A DNA stretch of 64,000 nt from Sphingobium sp. CECT 9361 (GTDB taxonomy: Bacteria; Pseudomonadota; Alphaproteobacteria; Sphingomonadales; Sphingomonadaceae). This document shows positions 9,618-18,542 of the stretch, piece by piece. The DNA is taken from assembly GCF_918741285.1 (NCBI RefSeq), contig NZ_CAKKNC010000006.1, forward strand, positions 62,001-126,000, written 5' to 3'. The position numbers and the translations under genes were made by a program. The notes under the pieces are model-generated. The model did no database searches and had not been told where the DNA came from. It saw only the letters and a list, made by a program, of their open reading frames with translations. Each line of letters begins with the position of its first letter. The stretch's first letter is position 1.

Positions 9618-10282
9618 CAGCCGGCAATCCCCGTCACCTGATCGGCCACATAGGGATTGGTCCGGCGTTCATGGGCAAAGGTGCTCATCTGGCCATGGCC
9701 GGGCACAAAAGCAGTGTCCCCGCCCAGCGGCCATAGCCGCCCGGTGATCGCGTCGATCAGATCCTGATGATTGCCCATCGGGAAGTCGGTGCGCCCGATA
9801 GACCCCTGAAACAGCACGTCGCCGACGATGGCGAGCTTTGACGGGGCATGGTGGAACACGACATGGCCTGGGGTGTGGCCGGGGCAATGATAGACATCGA
9901 ACGTCAGATCGCCGACCGTCACCTGATCGCCATTGACCAGCCAGCGGTCCGGCTCAAATATCTGGCCGTTGATGCCGTAATTGCGGCCATCATCCTCCAG
10001 CCGCGAAATCCAGAAGCGATCCGCCTCATGCGGCCCCTCGATCGGCACGCCCAGTTCCTTCGCCAGCGTACCTGCTTCGCCGCAATGGTCGATATGGCCG
10101 TGGGTGACGAGGATCTTCTCGATCGTGACATTGTGCTGCGCCGCGGCCGCCTTCAACCGGTCCAGATCGCCCCCCGGATCAACAAACGCCCCCTTGTTGG
10201 TCGCCGTGCACCAGAGCAGCGTACAATTCTGCTGGAGCGGCGTGACGGGAACGAGAACGGCTTTTAGCGGAGGCGTGGTCAT
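9617..10282 (-). CDS. Glyoxalase II-like metallo-beta-lactamase fold hydrolase
   Basis: A 221-residue MBL-fold enzyme. The metal motif THGHIDH gives H61, H63, D65 and H66; further ligands are in CPGHTPGHV, GDVLFQGSIGRTDFP and VPGHGQMSTF. The GRTD stretch and short length match the YcbL/glyoxalase II-like group, which hydrolyses thioesters such as S-lactoylglutathione. It lacks the C-terminal helical glutathione-binding domain of classical GloB, so the physiological substrate is uncertain. It lies beside a MAPEG gene, another potentially glutathione-linked protein, but the two converge and are not an operon. Confidence 0.88.
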   Translation of the reverse strand: MTTPPLKAVLVPVTPLQQNCTLLWCTATNKGAFVDPGGDLDRLKAAAAQHNVTIEKILVTHGHIDHCGEAGTLAKELGVPIEGPHEADRFWISRLEDDGRNYGINGQIFEPDRWLVNGDQVTVGDLTFDVYHCPGHTPGHVVFHHAPSKLAIVGDVLFQGSIGRTDFPMGNHQDLIDAITGRLWPLGGDTAFVPGHGQMSTFAHERRTNPYVADQVTGIAG

Positions 10283-10448
10283 GCGGGAGATGTGGCGCAG
10301 CGGGGTGGGATGCGCAAGGTTTTCAATGCCTGTATTTCCAACCAGCGCAAATGCATATTAGCGACCTGACGGTCGGTTTCGCCGCTTGCCGACAGCAAGC
10401 CGATGCCATAGCGTTTCAGATGAATACAATGTCTTACAAGGGCGCGCG

Positions 10449-11411
10449 ATGAGCGACATTAAACTTTTTGAAGTCAATGATGGCCGGATACGCGAGTTGG
10501 AGCCGCAAGCGCCCCAAATCGAGAAATCTCTTCAAACGTTAATTGAGAATAATCTTGAGCCATTAATGGGCGTCAGATTTTTGGCGACAGAATTTAGCAC
10601 TGGACCAGTTCACGGAGGCAGGATCGACACGCTGGGAATTGATGAGGACGGGACGCCCGTCATTATTGAATATAAGCGCGCGGTAAGCGAGAACGTCATT
10701 AATCAAGGTTTATTTTATCTAGATTGGTTGATGGATCACAAAAAAGACTTCCAGTGGCTAGTAATGGACAAACTAGGGCAGGAAGTTGCTAGCGCGGTGG
10801 ATTGGAGCCAACCGCGACTGCTTTGCATCGCCGCAGATTTTACCCGTTATGATAGCTACGCAGTCAATCAGATCAATCGCGCAATAGAACTGATCCGATA
10901 CAGACGCTTTGGCTCCCATCACCTCATGATCGAACTGGTCCATACTTCTAAACTGACTGGGAAATCCGTTCCCACTTCTACACCAGCACTTGTTTCTATT
11001 AAGGAAACTGCCACATCAGGTGGAGAAAGGGCAGTCAACAGTGAACGATATGCTGGCCAACATATCGCCAATCGCGTCAAGAATACGTCACCAGCTTTAA
11101 GGCAGCTTTGGGATAGCGTTACCGAATTTCTGATTGCGCTGGGCGATGACGTTCAGATGAAAGAACTGAAATTTTATGTTGCTTTCAAACTCATCAAAAA
11201 TTTTGTCTGCTTAGAAGTCTACCCTCAGGCAGCTACCGTGGTCGCCTATGTCAAAGTTGACCCTAAAACGGTTCAACTTGAAGAAGGCTTTACCCGTGAT
11301 GTTAAGCAAATTGGCCATTTCGGAACAGGTGACCTGGAAATCAGCATGAAGAATGTAGATGATTTCGTAAAGGCTCAACCTCTTTTTCAACGTGCGTATG
11401 ATGGTTCCTAG
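10449..11411 (+). CDS. PD-(D/E)XK nuclease-like/DUF5655 protein
   Basis: A 320-residue protein in two parts. The N-terminal half has a PD-(D/E)XK nuclease core: D60 in GGRID, E74 and K76 in VIIEYKR, and Q86 in NQGLFYLDWL, like the NucS/DUF91 group. The C-terminal 110 residues (from about LRQLWDS to QRAYDG) resemble DUF5655. All expected nuclease residues are present, so it may be active on DNA; the target is unknown. ATG at 10449 follows AAGGGC. Base use differs from its neighbours: 10681-10740 has 22 G/C in 60, against 42 in 60 for 11761-11820 in nth. It sits next to a tRNA gene and alone, so horizontal arrival is likely. Confidence 0.75.
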   Translation: MSDIKLFEVNDGRIRELEPQAPQIEKSLQTLIENNLEPLMGVRFLATEFSTGPVHGGRIDTLGIDEDGTPVIIEYKRAVSENVINQGLFYLDWLMDHKKDFQWLVMDKLGQEVASAVDWSQPRLLCIAADFTRYDSYAVNQINRAIELIRYRRFGSHHLMIELVHTSKLTGKSVPTSTPALVSIKETATSGGERAVNSERYAGQHIANRVKNTSPALRQLWDSVTEFLIALGDDVQMKELKFYVAFKLIKNFVCLEVYPQAATVVAYVKVDPKTVQLEEGFTRDVKQIGHFGTGDLEISMKNVDDFVKAQPLFQRAYDGS

Positions 11412-11457
11412 CCTCGCAGCTAACGGCGGCGATAGTTCACCCAGCCCTAATCTGAAA

Positions 11458-11534
<77 letters not shown>

Positions 11535-11618
11535 TTGGGCGTGTGCCGTGGGGTCGCTTAGCAAAGGCTATGCGACAGCGCCAGCGGCAAAATGCGTGGA
11601 TTATGGTCGGGCGGGCTT

Positions 11619-12260
11619 TTATGCGGGGTCGGGGGTCTTGGGCTTGAAACGGCACAGGTCCACCACCGGGCAGCGCCAGCATTCGGGCTTACGCGCCTTG
11701 CAGATATAGCGGCCGTGCAGGATCAGCCAGTGATGCGCGTCGCGGCGGAAGGGCGCGGGCGTCTGCCGGTCGAGCTTGTCCTCCACCGCGACGACTGTCT
11801 TTCCCGGCGCCAGGCCGGTGCGATTGCCGACGCGGAAGATGTGGGTATCGACAGCAAAGGTTTCCGCGCCGAACGCGGTGTTCATCACGACATTGGCGGT
11901 CTTGCGCCCGACACCGGGCAGCGTCGTCAACAGGTCGCGATCCTGCGGCACCTGCCCATCGAAATCGCGCACCAGTATCTCTGACAGGGCGATGACGTTC
12001 TTCGCCTTGGCATTGAACAGCCCGATGGTCTTGATGTGCTGCTTGAGGCCGTCCTCGCCCAGCGCAACCATCTGCGCGGGCGTTTCGACCTGTTGGAACA
12101 GCAGCTTGGTCGCCTTGTTCACGCCGACATCGGTGGACTGCGCGGACAAGGTGACGGCGACCAGCAACTGATAGTCGTTGCCATAGGCCAGTTCGGTCTG
12201 CGGAGCAGGGTTCGCCTCGGCCAGCCGCCGGTAAAATTCGAAGATGTCAGCCTTTTTCAT
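11619..12260 (-). CDS. nth: Endonuclease III
   Basis: A base-excision repair glycosylase/AP lyase that removes oxidised pyrimidines. The helix-hairpin-helix LPGVGRK ends in the catalytic lysine K120, and D138 lies in AVDTH; both match E. coli numbering. The 4Fe-4S loop cysteines are C187, C194, C197 and C203, also identical in position. Length is 213 residues, normal. It lies seven bases downstream of dapB on the same strand, so the two are probably cotranscribed. Confidence 0.97.
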   Translation of the reverse strand: MKKADIFEFYRRLAEANPAPQTELAYGNDYQLLVAVTLSAQSTDVGVNKATKLLFQQVETPAQMVALGEDGLKQHIKTIGLFNAKAKNVIALSEILVRDFDGQVPQDRDLLTTLPGVGRKTANVVMNTAFGAETFAVDTHIFRVGNRTGLAPGKTVVAVEDKLDRQTPAPFRRDAHHWLILHGRYICKARKPECWRCPVVDLCRFKPKTPDPA

Positions 12261-12267
12261 GCGCGCG

Positions 12268-13035
12268 TTACAGGCCCAGCACGCTCTTCATATCGTAGCG
12301 CCCTGCCGGTTGTCCTTCGAGCCAGAGCGCCGCCTTGATCGCGCCGCGGGCGAAGATGCTGCGGTTTTCGGCGCGGTGGCCGATTTCGATGCGTTCGCCT
12401 TCGGTCGCGAAGATCACCTGATGGTCGCCCGCCACCGATCCACCACGCAGCGCCGCAAAGCCGATGCTGCCCGCCGCGCGCGCGCCGGTAATGCCGTCGC
12501 GACCGCTGACCTTGCTGTCGGCAAGGGCAACGCCCCTGCCCTGCGCGGCCGCTTCGCCAAGGAGGAGCGCGGTGCCGGAGGGCGCATCGACTTTGTGGCG
12601 ATGGTGCATCTCGACGATCTCTATGTCCCAATCGTCGCCCAGGCGCCGCGCCGCATCCTCGACCAGCGCCGCCAGCAGATTGACGCCCAGCGAGGTGTTG
12701 CCAGTCTGCAGCACCGCGATCTGGGTCGCGGCCTGATCGATCAGCGCGTGATGCACGTCTTCCAGCCCCGTGGTGCCGATCACGATGGGCCGCCGCGCCG
12801 CGATGCACGCGTCGAGATGCTCGCCCAGCGCAGAGGGGGAGGAGAAGTCGATCAGCACGCTGCTGACTTCGGCCAGCGCAAGAGAGTCGCTGCCGATGGC
12901 GATGCCGGGCGCGATCTCTCCGCTAACGCCCACGCGATCCACGCCGCCCGCAATGCCGACGCCGGCTTCGCCCGCCGCCAGCGCAATCGCCTGCCCCATG
13001 CGGCCCGTCGCGCCGTAAATGCCAATCGCGGTCAT
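12268..13035 (-). CDS. dapB: 4-hydroxy-tetrahydrodipicolinate reductase
   Basis: DapB reduces 4-hydroxy-tetrahydrodipicolinate with NAD(P)H in the lysine and diaminopimelate pathway, so it feeds peptidoglycan synthesis. The nucleotide-binding GIYGATGRMGQ starts the 255-residue protein, and the catalytic/substrate motif HHRHKVDAPSGTA is intact. The start is set by this motif; the frame is open further upstream but that part overlaps the divergent sirtuin gene. Its pathway partner dapA lies at 48.2 kb. It precedes nth by seven bases. Confidence 0.96.
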   Translation of the reverse strand: MTAIGIYGATGRMGQAIALAAGEAGVGIAGGVDRVGVSGEIAPGIAIGSDSLALAEVSSVLIDFSSPSALGEHLDACIAARRPIVIGTTGLEDVHHALIDQAATQIAVLQTGNTSLGVNLLAALVEDAARRLGDDWDIEIVEMHHRHKVDAPSGTALLLGEAAAQGRGVALADSKVSGRDGITGARAAGSIGFAALRGGSVAGDHQVIFATEGERIEIGHRAENRSIFARGAIKAALWLEGQPAGRYDMKSVLGL

Positions 13036-13075
13036 TGCTGTTGCGCCCCTGCTGCTATCCTGCTTCGATGCGCGG

Positions 13076-13777
13076 ATGCCAGACATTCGCAACATTGTCA
13101 TCCTTACCGGCGCGGGAATTTCCGCCGAGAGCGGGCTTGCGACCTTTCGCGGGCCGGATGGGCTGTGGGAAGGGCATCGGGTGGAAGATGTCTGCACGCC
13201 CGAGGCGCTGGCCCACAATCCGGCACTAGTCCATCGTTTCTATGACGAGCGGCGGGCGAAGCTGGCGGAGGTAGTGCCCAATCCCGCGCATGATGCGCTG
13301 GCGGCGCTGGACCATGCGTGGCCGGGGGAATTGCTGATCGTGACGCAGAATGTGGACGACCTGCATGAGCGGGCGGGCGCGAGTCGGTTGCTGCACATGC
13401 ACGGGGAATTGATGTCGGCGCTGTGCGCGGCCTGTGGCGCGTCGAAACCGTGGCATGAGGCGATGCCGCCGGAAACACACTGCCCCTTCTGCGAAGCGCC
13501 CAGCCTGCGCCCCGACATCGTGTTCTTCGGCGAGATGCCTTATGAGATGGAGCGGATAGACGCGGCGTTGCGGGAGGCTGACCTGTTCGTGTCCATCGGC
13601 ACGTCGGGCGCGGTCTATCCTGCCGCCGGGTTCGTGCAGACGGCGCGCCATGTGGGAGCGCATACGCTGGAACTGAACCTCGATCCGTCGGCGGGTAGCA
13701 TCTATTTCCACGAAACGCGGATCGGTGCGGCAAGCGCGCTGGTGCCGCAATGGGTGGACGAAATACTCGCGCTTTAA
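13076..13777 (+). CDS. cobB: NAD-dependent protein deacylase (sirtuin)
   Basis: A 233-residue class III-like sirtuin. NAD-binding motifs are LTGAGISAESG and TQNVDDLHERAG, the catalytic histidine is H109 (HMHGEL), and the zinc cysteines are C117, C120, C136 and C139. Y56 and R59 (FYDER) match the Tyr-x-x-Arg pair that favours succinyl- and malonyl-lysine, so it may be a desuccinylase as well as a deacetylase. ATG at 13076 is chosen over an upstream frame extension; the dapB start is 40 bases away on the other strand. The stop codons of this gene and of the permease overlap. Confidence 0.92.
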   Translation: MPDIRNIVILTGAGISAESGLATFRGPDGLWEGHRVEDVCTPEALAHNPALVHRFYDERRAKLAEVVPNPAHDALAALDHAWPGELLIVTQNVDDLHERAGASRLLHMHGELMSALCAACGASKPWHEAMPPETHCPFCEAPSLRPDIVFFGEMPYEMERIDAALREADLFVSIGTSGAVYPAAGFVQTARHVGAHTLELNLDPSAGSIYFHETRIGAASALVPQWVDEILAL

Positions 13778-15081
13778 TCCAGATCGCGGTCGATCAGGCT
13801 GTGACGGCGGGTGTCCCGCATCCAGAGGTACGACACCAGCGACAGGCCGATCATGCCGGTGACATACCAGTAGAAGATCGATTCCATCTCGATATCCTTC
13901 AGGTAGAACGCCACATATTCCGCCGTGCCGCCGAACAGCGCATTGGCGATGGCATAGGGTAGCGCAACGCCCAGCGCGCGGATGCTGGCGGGGAACAGCT
14001 CCGCCTTCACGACTGCGTTGATCGCCGTATAGCCGCTGACGATGGTCAGCGCGAAGAGGACGAGGAAGAACGCTTCGACCGGGCTGCGGACGGTTTCGAG
14101 CGACCGGAATATCCACACCGTCGCCAGCAAACCCGACACGCCAAAAGCGATCATGATGGGTCGCCGCCCGATCCTGTCGGACAACGCGCCGACCAGCGGC
14201 TGCAGGCACATATAGACGAACAGCGCGCAGGCCATGATGCCGGTGGCGGCTTCGCGGCTGAAACCCGATGTGTTGACCAGGAATTTCTGCATGTAAGTCG
14301 AGTACGCATAGAAGGCGAGCGTGCCGCCGGCCGTCAGCGCGATCACCAGCAGCGCCTGCCCCGGATAGAGCCGGAAGAGCGTGAACATGCCCGATTTGGG
14401 GCCGTCATTATCCTTGGTCGCCTGAAAGGATTGCGTTTCCATCAGGCGGCGGCGCAGGTACAGGACGCTGATCGCCAGCGCCCCGCCAATGAAGAACGGG
14501 ATGCGCCAGCCCCACGATTCAAGCGTCGCTTCGCTCATCGTCGCTTGCAACAGGATGAGCACGCCGAGCGCCAGCAATTGCCCCATAATGAGCGTGACAT
14601 ATTGGAAGCTGGAGAAGAACCCGCGATTCTTCTGGCTCGCCATTTCGGAAAGATAGGTCGCACTGGCCCCATATTCGCCACCGACGCTCAACCCCTGCAT
14701 CAGCCGTGCAAGGATCAGCAACGCGGGCGACCAGTAACCAATCTGCGCGTAGCTGGGTGCGACCGCGATCAGCAGCGAACCGCCGCACATCAGACCGATG
14801 GAAAGCGTCAACCCGGACTTGCGCCCATGCCGGTCGGCATAGACGCCCATGATCCACGCACCGATGGGGCGCATCAGGAATCCGACGGCAAAGACGGCAG
14901 CGGTATTAAGCAACTGCGCAGTCTGATCTCCCTTGGGAAAGAAGATCGGCGCGAAATAGAGCGCGAAGGCGGAATAGACATACCAGTCGTACCATTCGAC
15001 CAGATTGCCCGCCGAACCCCCGAATATCGCGAACAGGCGATTGCGTTGGGATATCGGTTGCACGGAAGCGGATTGGGTCAT
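13774..15081 (-). CDS. MFS permease of the metabolite:H+ symporter family (KgtP-like)
   Basis: A 435-residue, 12-helix major facilitator transporter of the inner membrane. The N-terminal SAGNLVEWYDWYVYSAFALY and the following FAPIFFPKGD are close to alpha-ketoglutarate permease KgtP; the loop motif YADRHGRK and the second-half SDRIGRRP are standard MFS loops. It probably imports a dicarboxylate such as 2-oxoglutarate by proton symport, but related members carry citrate, proline or shikimate. ATG at 15081 is preferred because it starts just before the first conserved segment; an open frame upstream lacks similarity. No metabolic genes are adjacent. Confidence 0.85.
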   Translation of the reverse strand: MTQSASVQPISQRNRLFAIFGGSAGNLVEWYDWYVYSAFALYFAPIFFPKGDQTAQLLNTAAVFAVGFLMRPIGAWIMGVYADRHGRKSGLTLSIGLMCGGSLLIAVAPSYAQIGYWSPALLILARLMQGLSVGGEYGASATYLSEMASQKNRGFFSSFQYVTLIMGQLLALGVLILLQATMSEATLESWGWRIPFFIGGALAISVLYLRRRLMETQSFQATKDNDGPKSGMFTLFRLYPGQALLVIALTAGGTLAFYAYSTYMQKFLVNTSGFSREAATGIMACALFVYMCLQPLVGALSDRIGRRPIMIAFGVSGLLATVWIFRSLETVRSPVEAFFLVLFALTIVSGYTAINAVVKAELFPASIRALGVALPYAIANALFGGTAEYVAFYLKDIEMESIFYWYVTGMIGLSLVSYLWMRDTRRHSLIDRDLD

Positions 15082-15137
15082 GACTGTCCTTTGGCCGATG
15101 GTGCGGCCCTCCTCTTCGACCCGATCATGGCGACGGG

Positions 15138-15599
15138 TCAACCTGTTCCGAACGGCAATATGCTTTCCAGCGTTTCGCGCGGTGGCGCGCCGGGCACTCT
15201 CACGCCATGGCGCATCAGGAACACATGGCGCACGATCTCTGCCTGTTGCTCGATCCCGTAGCGGTCGAGCATCCAGCCGGGCTTGATCGTGTAGCTGTAG
15301 CGGCAGAAAGGATGACGCTTGAGGATCAGGTTCACGCCCCTCTGATGCTGCCACACATGCACCAGTTCGTGGATCAGATGCCCCTGCATCCCCAGGTTAC
15401 TGCTACCGAAGCAGTCGCAATAGCTGTCGCCCTTGTGATGAAAATGGATGGAGCCACGGGGGGCCATAGTGACCCCGCGCGGCTGGAACGGCCACCAGGC
15501 ACGGTTGTAGATTCGCACCGGGTCGAGATCGATTGCGCCGCCGAATATGCTGGCGGCCAGTGCGCGTTCCGGCGCGGTCAAGGTGCGGCCTTCGCTCAT
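15138..15599 (-). CDS. vgr-related small protein with HEXXH motif
   Basis: A 153-residue protein with HELVHVWQHQ (H77, E78, H81), a zinc-metallopeptidase-type HEXXH motif, and an aromatic stretch before it (YNRAWWPFQP). In sphingomonads similar proteins are annotated as vgr-related; the Vgr spike link is by name only and I see no VgrG domain. No signal peptide is apparent. The start codon overlaps the stop of the PAP2 gene (ATGA), so the pair is probably translated together. The function is unknown; a small metalloprotease or a zinc-binding structural domain is possible. Confidence 0.7.
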   Translation of the reverse strand: MSEGRTLTAPERALAASIFGGAIDLDPVRIYNRAWWPFQPRGVTMAPRGSIHFHHKGDSYCDCFGSSNLGMQGHLIHELVHVWQHQRGVNLILKRHPFCRYSYTIKPGWMLDRYGIEQQAEIVRHVFLMRHGVRVPGAPPRETLESILPFGTG

Positions 15600-16381
15600 G
15601 CCTGTGTCGCTCCCTCCAGCGTATGTCGCCGTTGCAACCGTTGCGCCACGAGCGACATGAGCAACGCCCAGCTCGCACCGGCAGCCCATCCCGCCAGCAC
15701 GTCGCTCGGCCAGTGGACGCCAAGATAGACGCGCGACGCACCGATGACGAGCGCCAACGCGATGGCGACGGACAGGATGTATATCCGCACGGCGCGGCGC
15801 GCCTGCGTCCGGGCCAACATCGCGCCGAGCGTCAGGTAAACGATAGCCGCGTTCATGGCGTGGCCGCTAGGGAAGCTGGTGGAATGCACGTCGACCAGAT
15901 GGGACACGATGTCGGGGCGCGCACGGTCGAACAGTCCCTTCAACACATTGTTGAGAATCTCGCCTCCACCGATTGCCAGCACCACAAACAACGCCATCGC
16001 CCGATAGCGCGCGATGACCAGAAAGCCGACGACCAAAAGTGTGAGAAGCGTCCGCACCGTCCATCCCCCCAGCGCCGTGATGTCGCGCATCACGGTAAGC
16101 AGCCATGGCGGGCCGATGGGTATCGCGAGGTTGGCGGGATTGCGCAATGCTTCGATGATGTGCCGGTCGAGCGCCATGGTGTCGCCTTCCATCACTTCCG
16201 AAGAGATCTTGCCGAAGATGAATAAGCCGACACATGAAAACAGAAAAACGACGAGCAGCCGCGCGTCGATGCGCAGTTTTCCGCGTCCTGTCGCCTTTGC
16301 CTGGTCCACTGTCGTCGTCTCCCGCATTCTCTGATCCCGCTTTCGCATAGCCGCACCCATAGCGATACGCCCAACGCACAT
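15596..16381 (-). CDS. PAP2 family phosphatase (membrane)
   Basis: A membrane phosphatase of about 240-261 residues with all three PAP2 motifs: KGLFDRARP, SFPSGHAM and SRVYLGVHWPSDV. There are about six membrane helices. Such enzymes dephosphorylate undecaprenyl pyrophosphate (BacA-independent recycling) or phosphatidate-type lipids in the periplasm. In-frame ATGs at 16381, 16360, 16348 and 16327 are all possible; none has a strong ribosome site, and the conserved part starts after the last one. Its stop overlaps the next gene's start, and a class A penicillin-binding protein lies divergently upstream, which would suit a role in cell-wall lipid recycling. Confidence 0.85.
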   Translation of the reverse strand: MCVGRIAMGAAMRKRDQRMRETTTVDQAKATGRGKLRIDARLLVVFLFSCVGLFIFGKISSEVMEGDTMALDRHIIEALRNPANLAIPIGPPWLLTVMRDITALGGWTVRTLLTLLVVGFLVIARYRAMALFVVLAIGGGEILNNVLKGLFDRARPDIVSHLVDVHSTSFPSGHAMNAAIVYLTLGAMLARTQARRAVRIYILSVAIALALVIGASRVYLGVHWPSDVLAGWAAGASWALLMSLVAQRLQRRHTLEGATQA

Positions 16382-16467
16382 CGGATAGATTGGATCATGA
16401 TGCGGTTAGGCGTGGATTATCCTTCTGGCAGACGCTATCGCCCAATCAGGCAGATCGGAAGGCTTGA

Positions 16468-16489
16468 CTGTATGATTCATATAATACAG
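16468..16489 (+). promoter_or_regulatory. Dyad and TATAAT upstream of the penicillin-binding protein gene
   Basis: CTGTAT at 16468 and its exact complement ATACAG at 16484 enclose ten AT-rich bases, and TATAAT (16480-16485) lies inside, 18 bases before the ATG at 16504. No good -35 box stands 17 bases upstream. This looks like an operator overlapping a -10 element, but the regulator is unknown. Confidence 0.35.
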
Positions 16490-16503
16490 TTTGTTCCGAC
16501 CCT

Positions 16504-18534
16504 ATGACGCCCTTCCCCGAACCCCTGCCCACCGGCACGCCGCCGCCCGCTTCCAACTTTGGTGGCGGACCGCCCAGCAGCTTCGCGCCTACGCCCTTCC
16601 GTAAGAAGATGAAGATTCTCGGCTGGATAATGGCCGGGATGCTGGCGGTGTTCATGATATTGGTGGCTTGGCTGGCGATCACCGCGCCGCTGTCCCGCTC
16701 GCTCAAACCCATTGCCCCGCCCAGCATCACGCTGCTGTCGGCAGATGGGCAAGTGATCGCCCGCAAGGGCGCGATCATCGACAAGCCGGTGACGATCGCA
16801 GAACTGCCCGCGCATGTGCCGCAGGCGTTCATGGCGATCGAGGATCGGCGTTTTTACAGCCATTGGGGTATCGATCCGCGCGGCATTGCCCGCGCCATGT
16901 GGCACAATATCTGGTCGGATGGCGCATCGCAGGGCGGCAGCACGATCACCCAGCAGCTTGCCAAGGGCGTGTTCCTGAACAGCGACCGCACTGCCAGCCG
17001 CAAATTGCGTGAGGCGCTGATTTCGCTGTGGCTGGAGGCGTGGCTGACGAAGGATCAGATCCTCGAACGTTATCTGTCGAACGTCTATTTCGGCGACAAT
17101 GTCTATGGCCTGCGCGCCGCATCGCTGCACTATTTCAACCGCCGTCCCGACCGGCTGACCATTCCGCAGGCGGCGATGCTGGCGGGGCTGCTCAAGGCGC
17201 CATCGCGGCTCGCGCCCACCTCCAACCTGTCCGGCGCGCGGGATCGTGCCGCGCTGGTGATGCAGGCTATGGTCGAGGCTGGCTATATCAGCCAGTCGGA
17301 AAAGGACGCACTGCGCCCTGCCCGCCTCGACGTGCAGTCCAGTGCGTCGGCAACGACCGGCACCTATTTCGCAGACTGGGTGCTGCCCGAAGCGCGCGAC
17401 CGCGCCGGGGCCGTCTATGGCGCGCAGGAAATCACGACTACGCTGGACGCCAAGGTGCAGAAGCAGGCCGAAGCCGCCGTGCGCCGTGCGCCGCTGGGCA
17501 AGGCGCAGATCGCCTTGGTCACGATGAAGACCGACGGCACCGTCGTCGCGATGGTCGGCGGAAAAAGTTACAAGGACAGCGCGTTCAACCGCGCCGTGCA
17601 GGCAAAGCGTCAGCCCGGATCGACCTTCAAGCTGTTCGTCTATCTCGCGGCATTTCGCGCAGGCATGACGCCCGAAGACATGATCGACGACACACCGATC
17701 ACCGAAGGCGAATATCGCCCCGCCAACCACGACCGGCGCTATCGCGGGCGGATAACCTTGCGACAGGCCTTTGCCGTGTCGAGCAATGTCGCCGCCGTCC
17801 GGCTGGCGCAGCAGGTCGGCATCCGCAACGTCATAAAGGTGGCGCGCGATCTGGGCATCACCAGCCCGATTCAGGAGAATCTCTCCTCTGCGCTCGGCAC
17901 GTCCGAAGTGACGATATTGGAACTTACGCAGGCCTATGCCGCCGTCGCGGCGGGGGCGTATCCGGTCGAGGCGCATGGCCTGCCGCCCGAAGAACGTAGC
18001 TGGGTCGCGTCGATCATCGACCGGCAGAAATCGTTCAGCAGCGATCAGTTGGACATGATCCGCGACCTGCTCTCATCCGCCGCCAATCGTGGCACGGGCA
18101 GCGCGGCGGCCTTGCGCACCAGCACCTTTGGCAAGACCGGCACGACGCAGGACAATCGCGATGCGATCTTCGTGGGCTATGCGGGCGGGCTGGTGACGGC
18201 AGTGTGGGTCGGGAATGACGACAACAGCCCCCTGCCCGGCTTTGCGGGCGGTGGCGTGCCCGCGCGCGTGTGGCGCGATTTCATGGCACAGGCCATCGAC
18301 GAGCCAGCCGCAGAAGTCGCCGAGCCTGAGAATGCGGCGGACCTCGTGAACGCCATCGCTAATGTGAGCGTCGCGACCGAGATCGGCAATGTGAACATCG
18401 GCATCGGACCGGACGGGGTCAATCTGGGCATCGATCCTGCCGCGCCGCAGGAGCCGGATGCGCCGGAGCCTACTCCGGCCCCGCGCATCGCACCGACACA
18501 GCCGGTAGAGAATCGCCCGCCGCCCGCGCAGTAG
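16504..18534 (+). CDS. Class A penicillin-binding protein (transglycosylase/transpeptidase)
   Basis: A 676-residue bifunctional peptidoglycan synthase. A proline-rich cytoplasmic N-terminus (about 35 residues) is followed by one membrane helix, then the GT51 domain with E113 in AIEDRRFYSH and GGSTITQQLAKG. The transpeptidase domain has S373 in GSTFK, SSN in AVSSNVAAV, and KTGT. The tail past residue 590 is Pro/Ala/Glu-rich and contains a short repeated motif (NIGIGPDG, NLGIDPA). No OB domain as in E. coli PBP1A is obvious, so it is a PBP1C-like or short PBP1A-like member. It is monocistronic and is followed by a structured intergenic region. Confidence 0.92.
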   Translation: MTPFPEPLPTGTPPPASNFGGGPPSSFAPTPFRKKMKILGWIMAGMLAVFMILVAWLAITAPLSRSLKPIAPPSITLLSADGQVIARKGAIIDKPVTIAELPAHVPQAFMAIEDRRFYSHWGIDPRGIARAMWHNIWSDGASQGGSTITQQLAKGVFLNSDRTASRKLREALISLWLEAWLTKDQILERYLSNVYFGDNVYGLRAASLHYFNRRPDRLTIPQAAMLAGLLKAPSRLAPTSNLSGARDRAALVMQAMVEAGYISQSEKDALRPARLDVQSSASATTGTYFADWVLPEARDRAGAVYGAQEITTTLDAKVQKQAEAAVRRAPLGKAQIALVTMKTDGTVVAMVGGKSYKDSAFNRAVQAKRQPGSTFKLFVYLAAFRAGMTPEDMIDDTPITEGEYRPANHDRRYRGRITLRQAFAVSSNVAAVRLAQQVGIRNVIKVARDLGITSPIQENLSSALGTSEVTILELTQAYAAVAAGAYPVEAHGLPPEERSWVASIIDRQKSFSSDQLDMIRDLLSSAANRGTGSAAALRTSTFGKTGTTQDNRDAIFVGYAGGLVTAVWVGNDDNSPLPGFAGGGVPARVWRDFMAQAIDEPAAEVAEPENAADLVNAIANVSVATEIGNVNIGIGPDGVNLGIDPAAPQEPDAPEPTPAPRIAPTQPVENRPPPAQ

Positions 18535-18542
18535 GGATATGT

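Noticed and set aside
10283-10448. Possible att repeat for the nuclease gene
   Set aside because: No copy of the tRNA-Arg 3' end was found in this gap.
16477-17976. 499-codon open frame antisense to the class A PBP gene
   Set aside because: High-GC shadow frame with a low-complexity Arg/Gly-rich product; the plus strand carries all PBP motifs.
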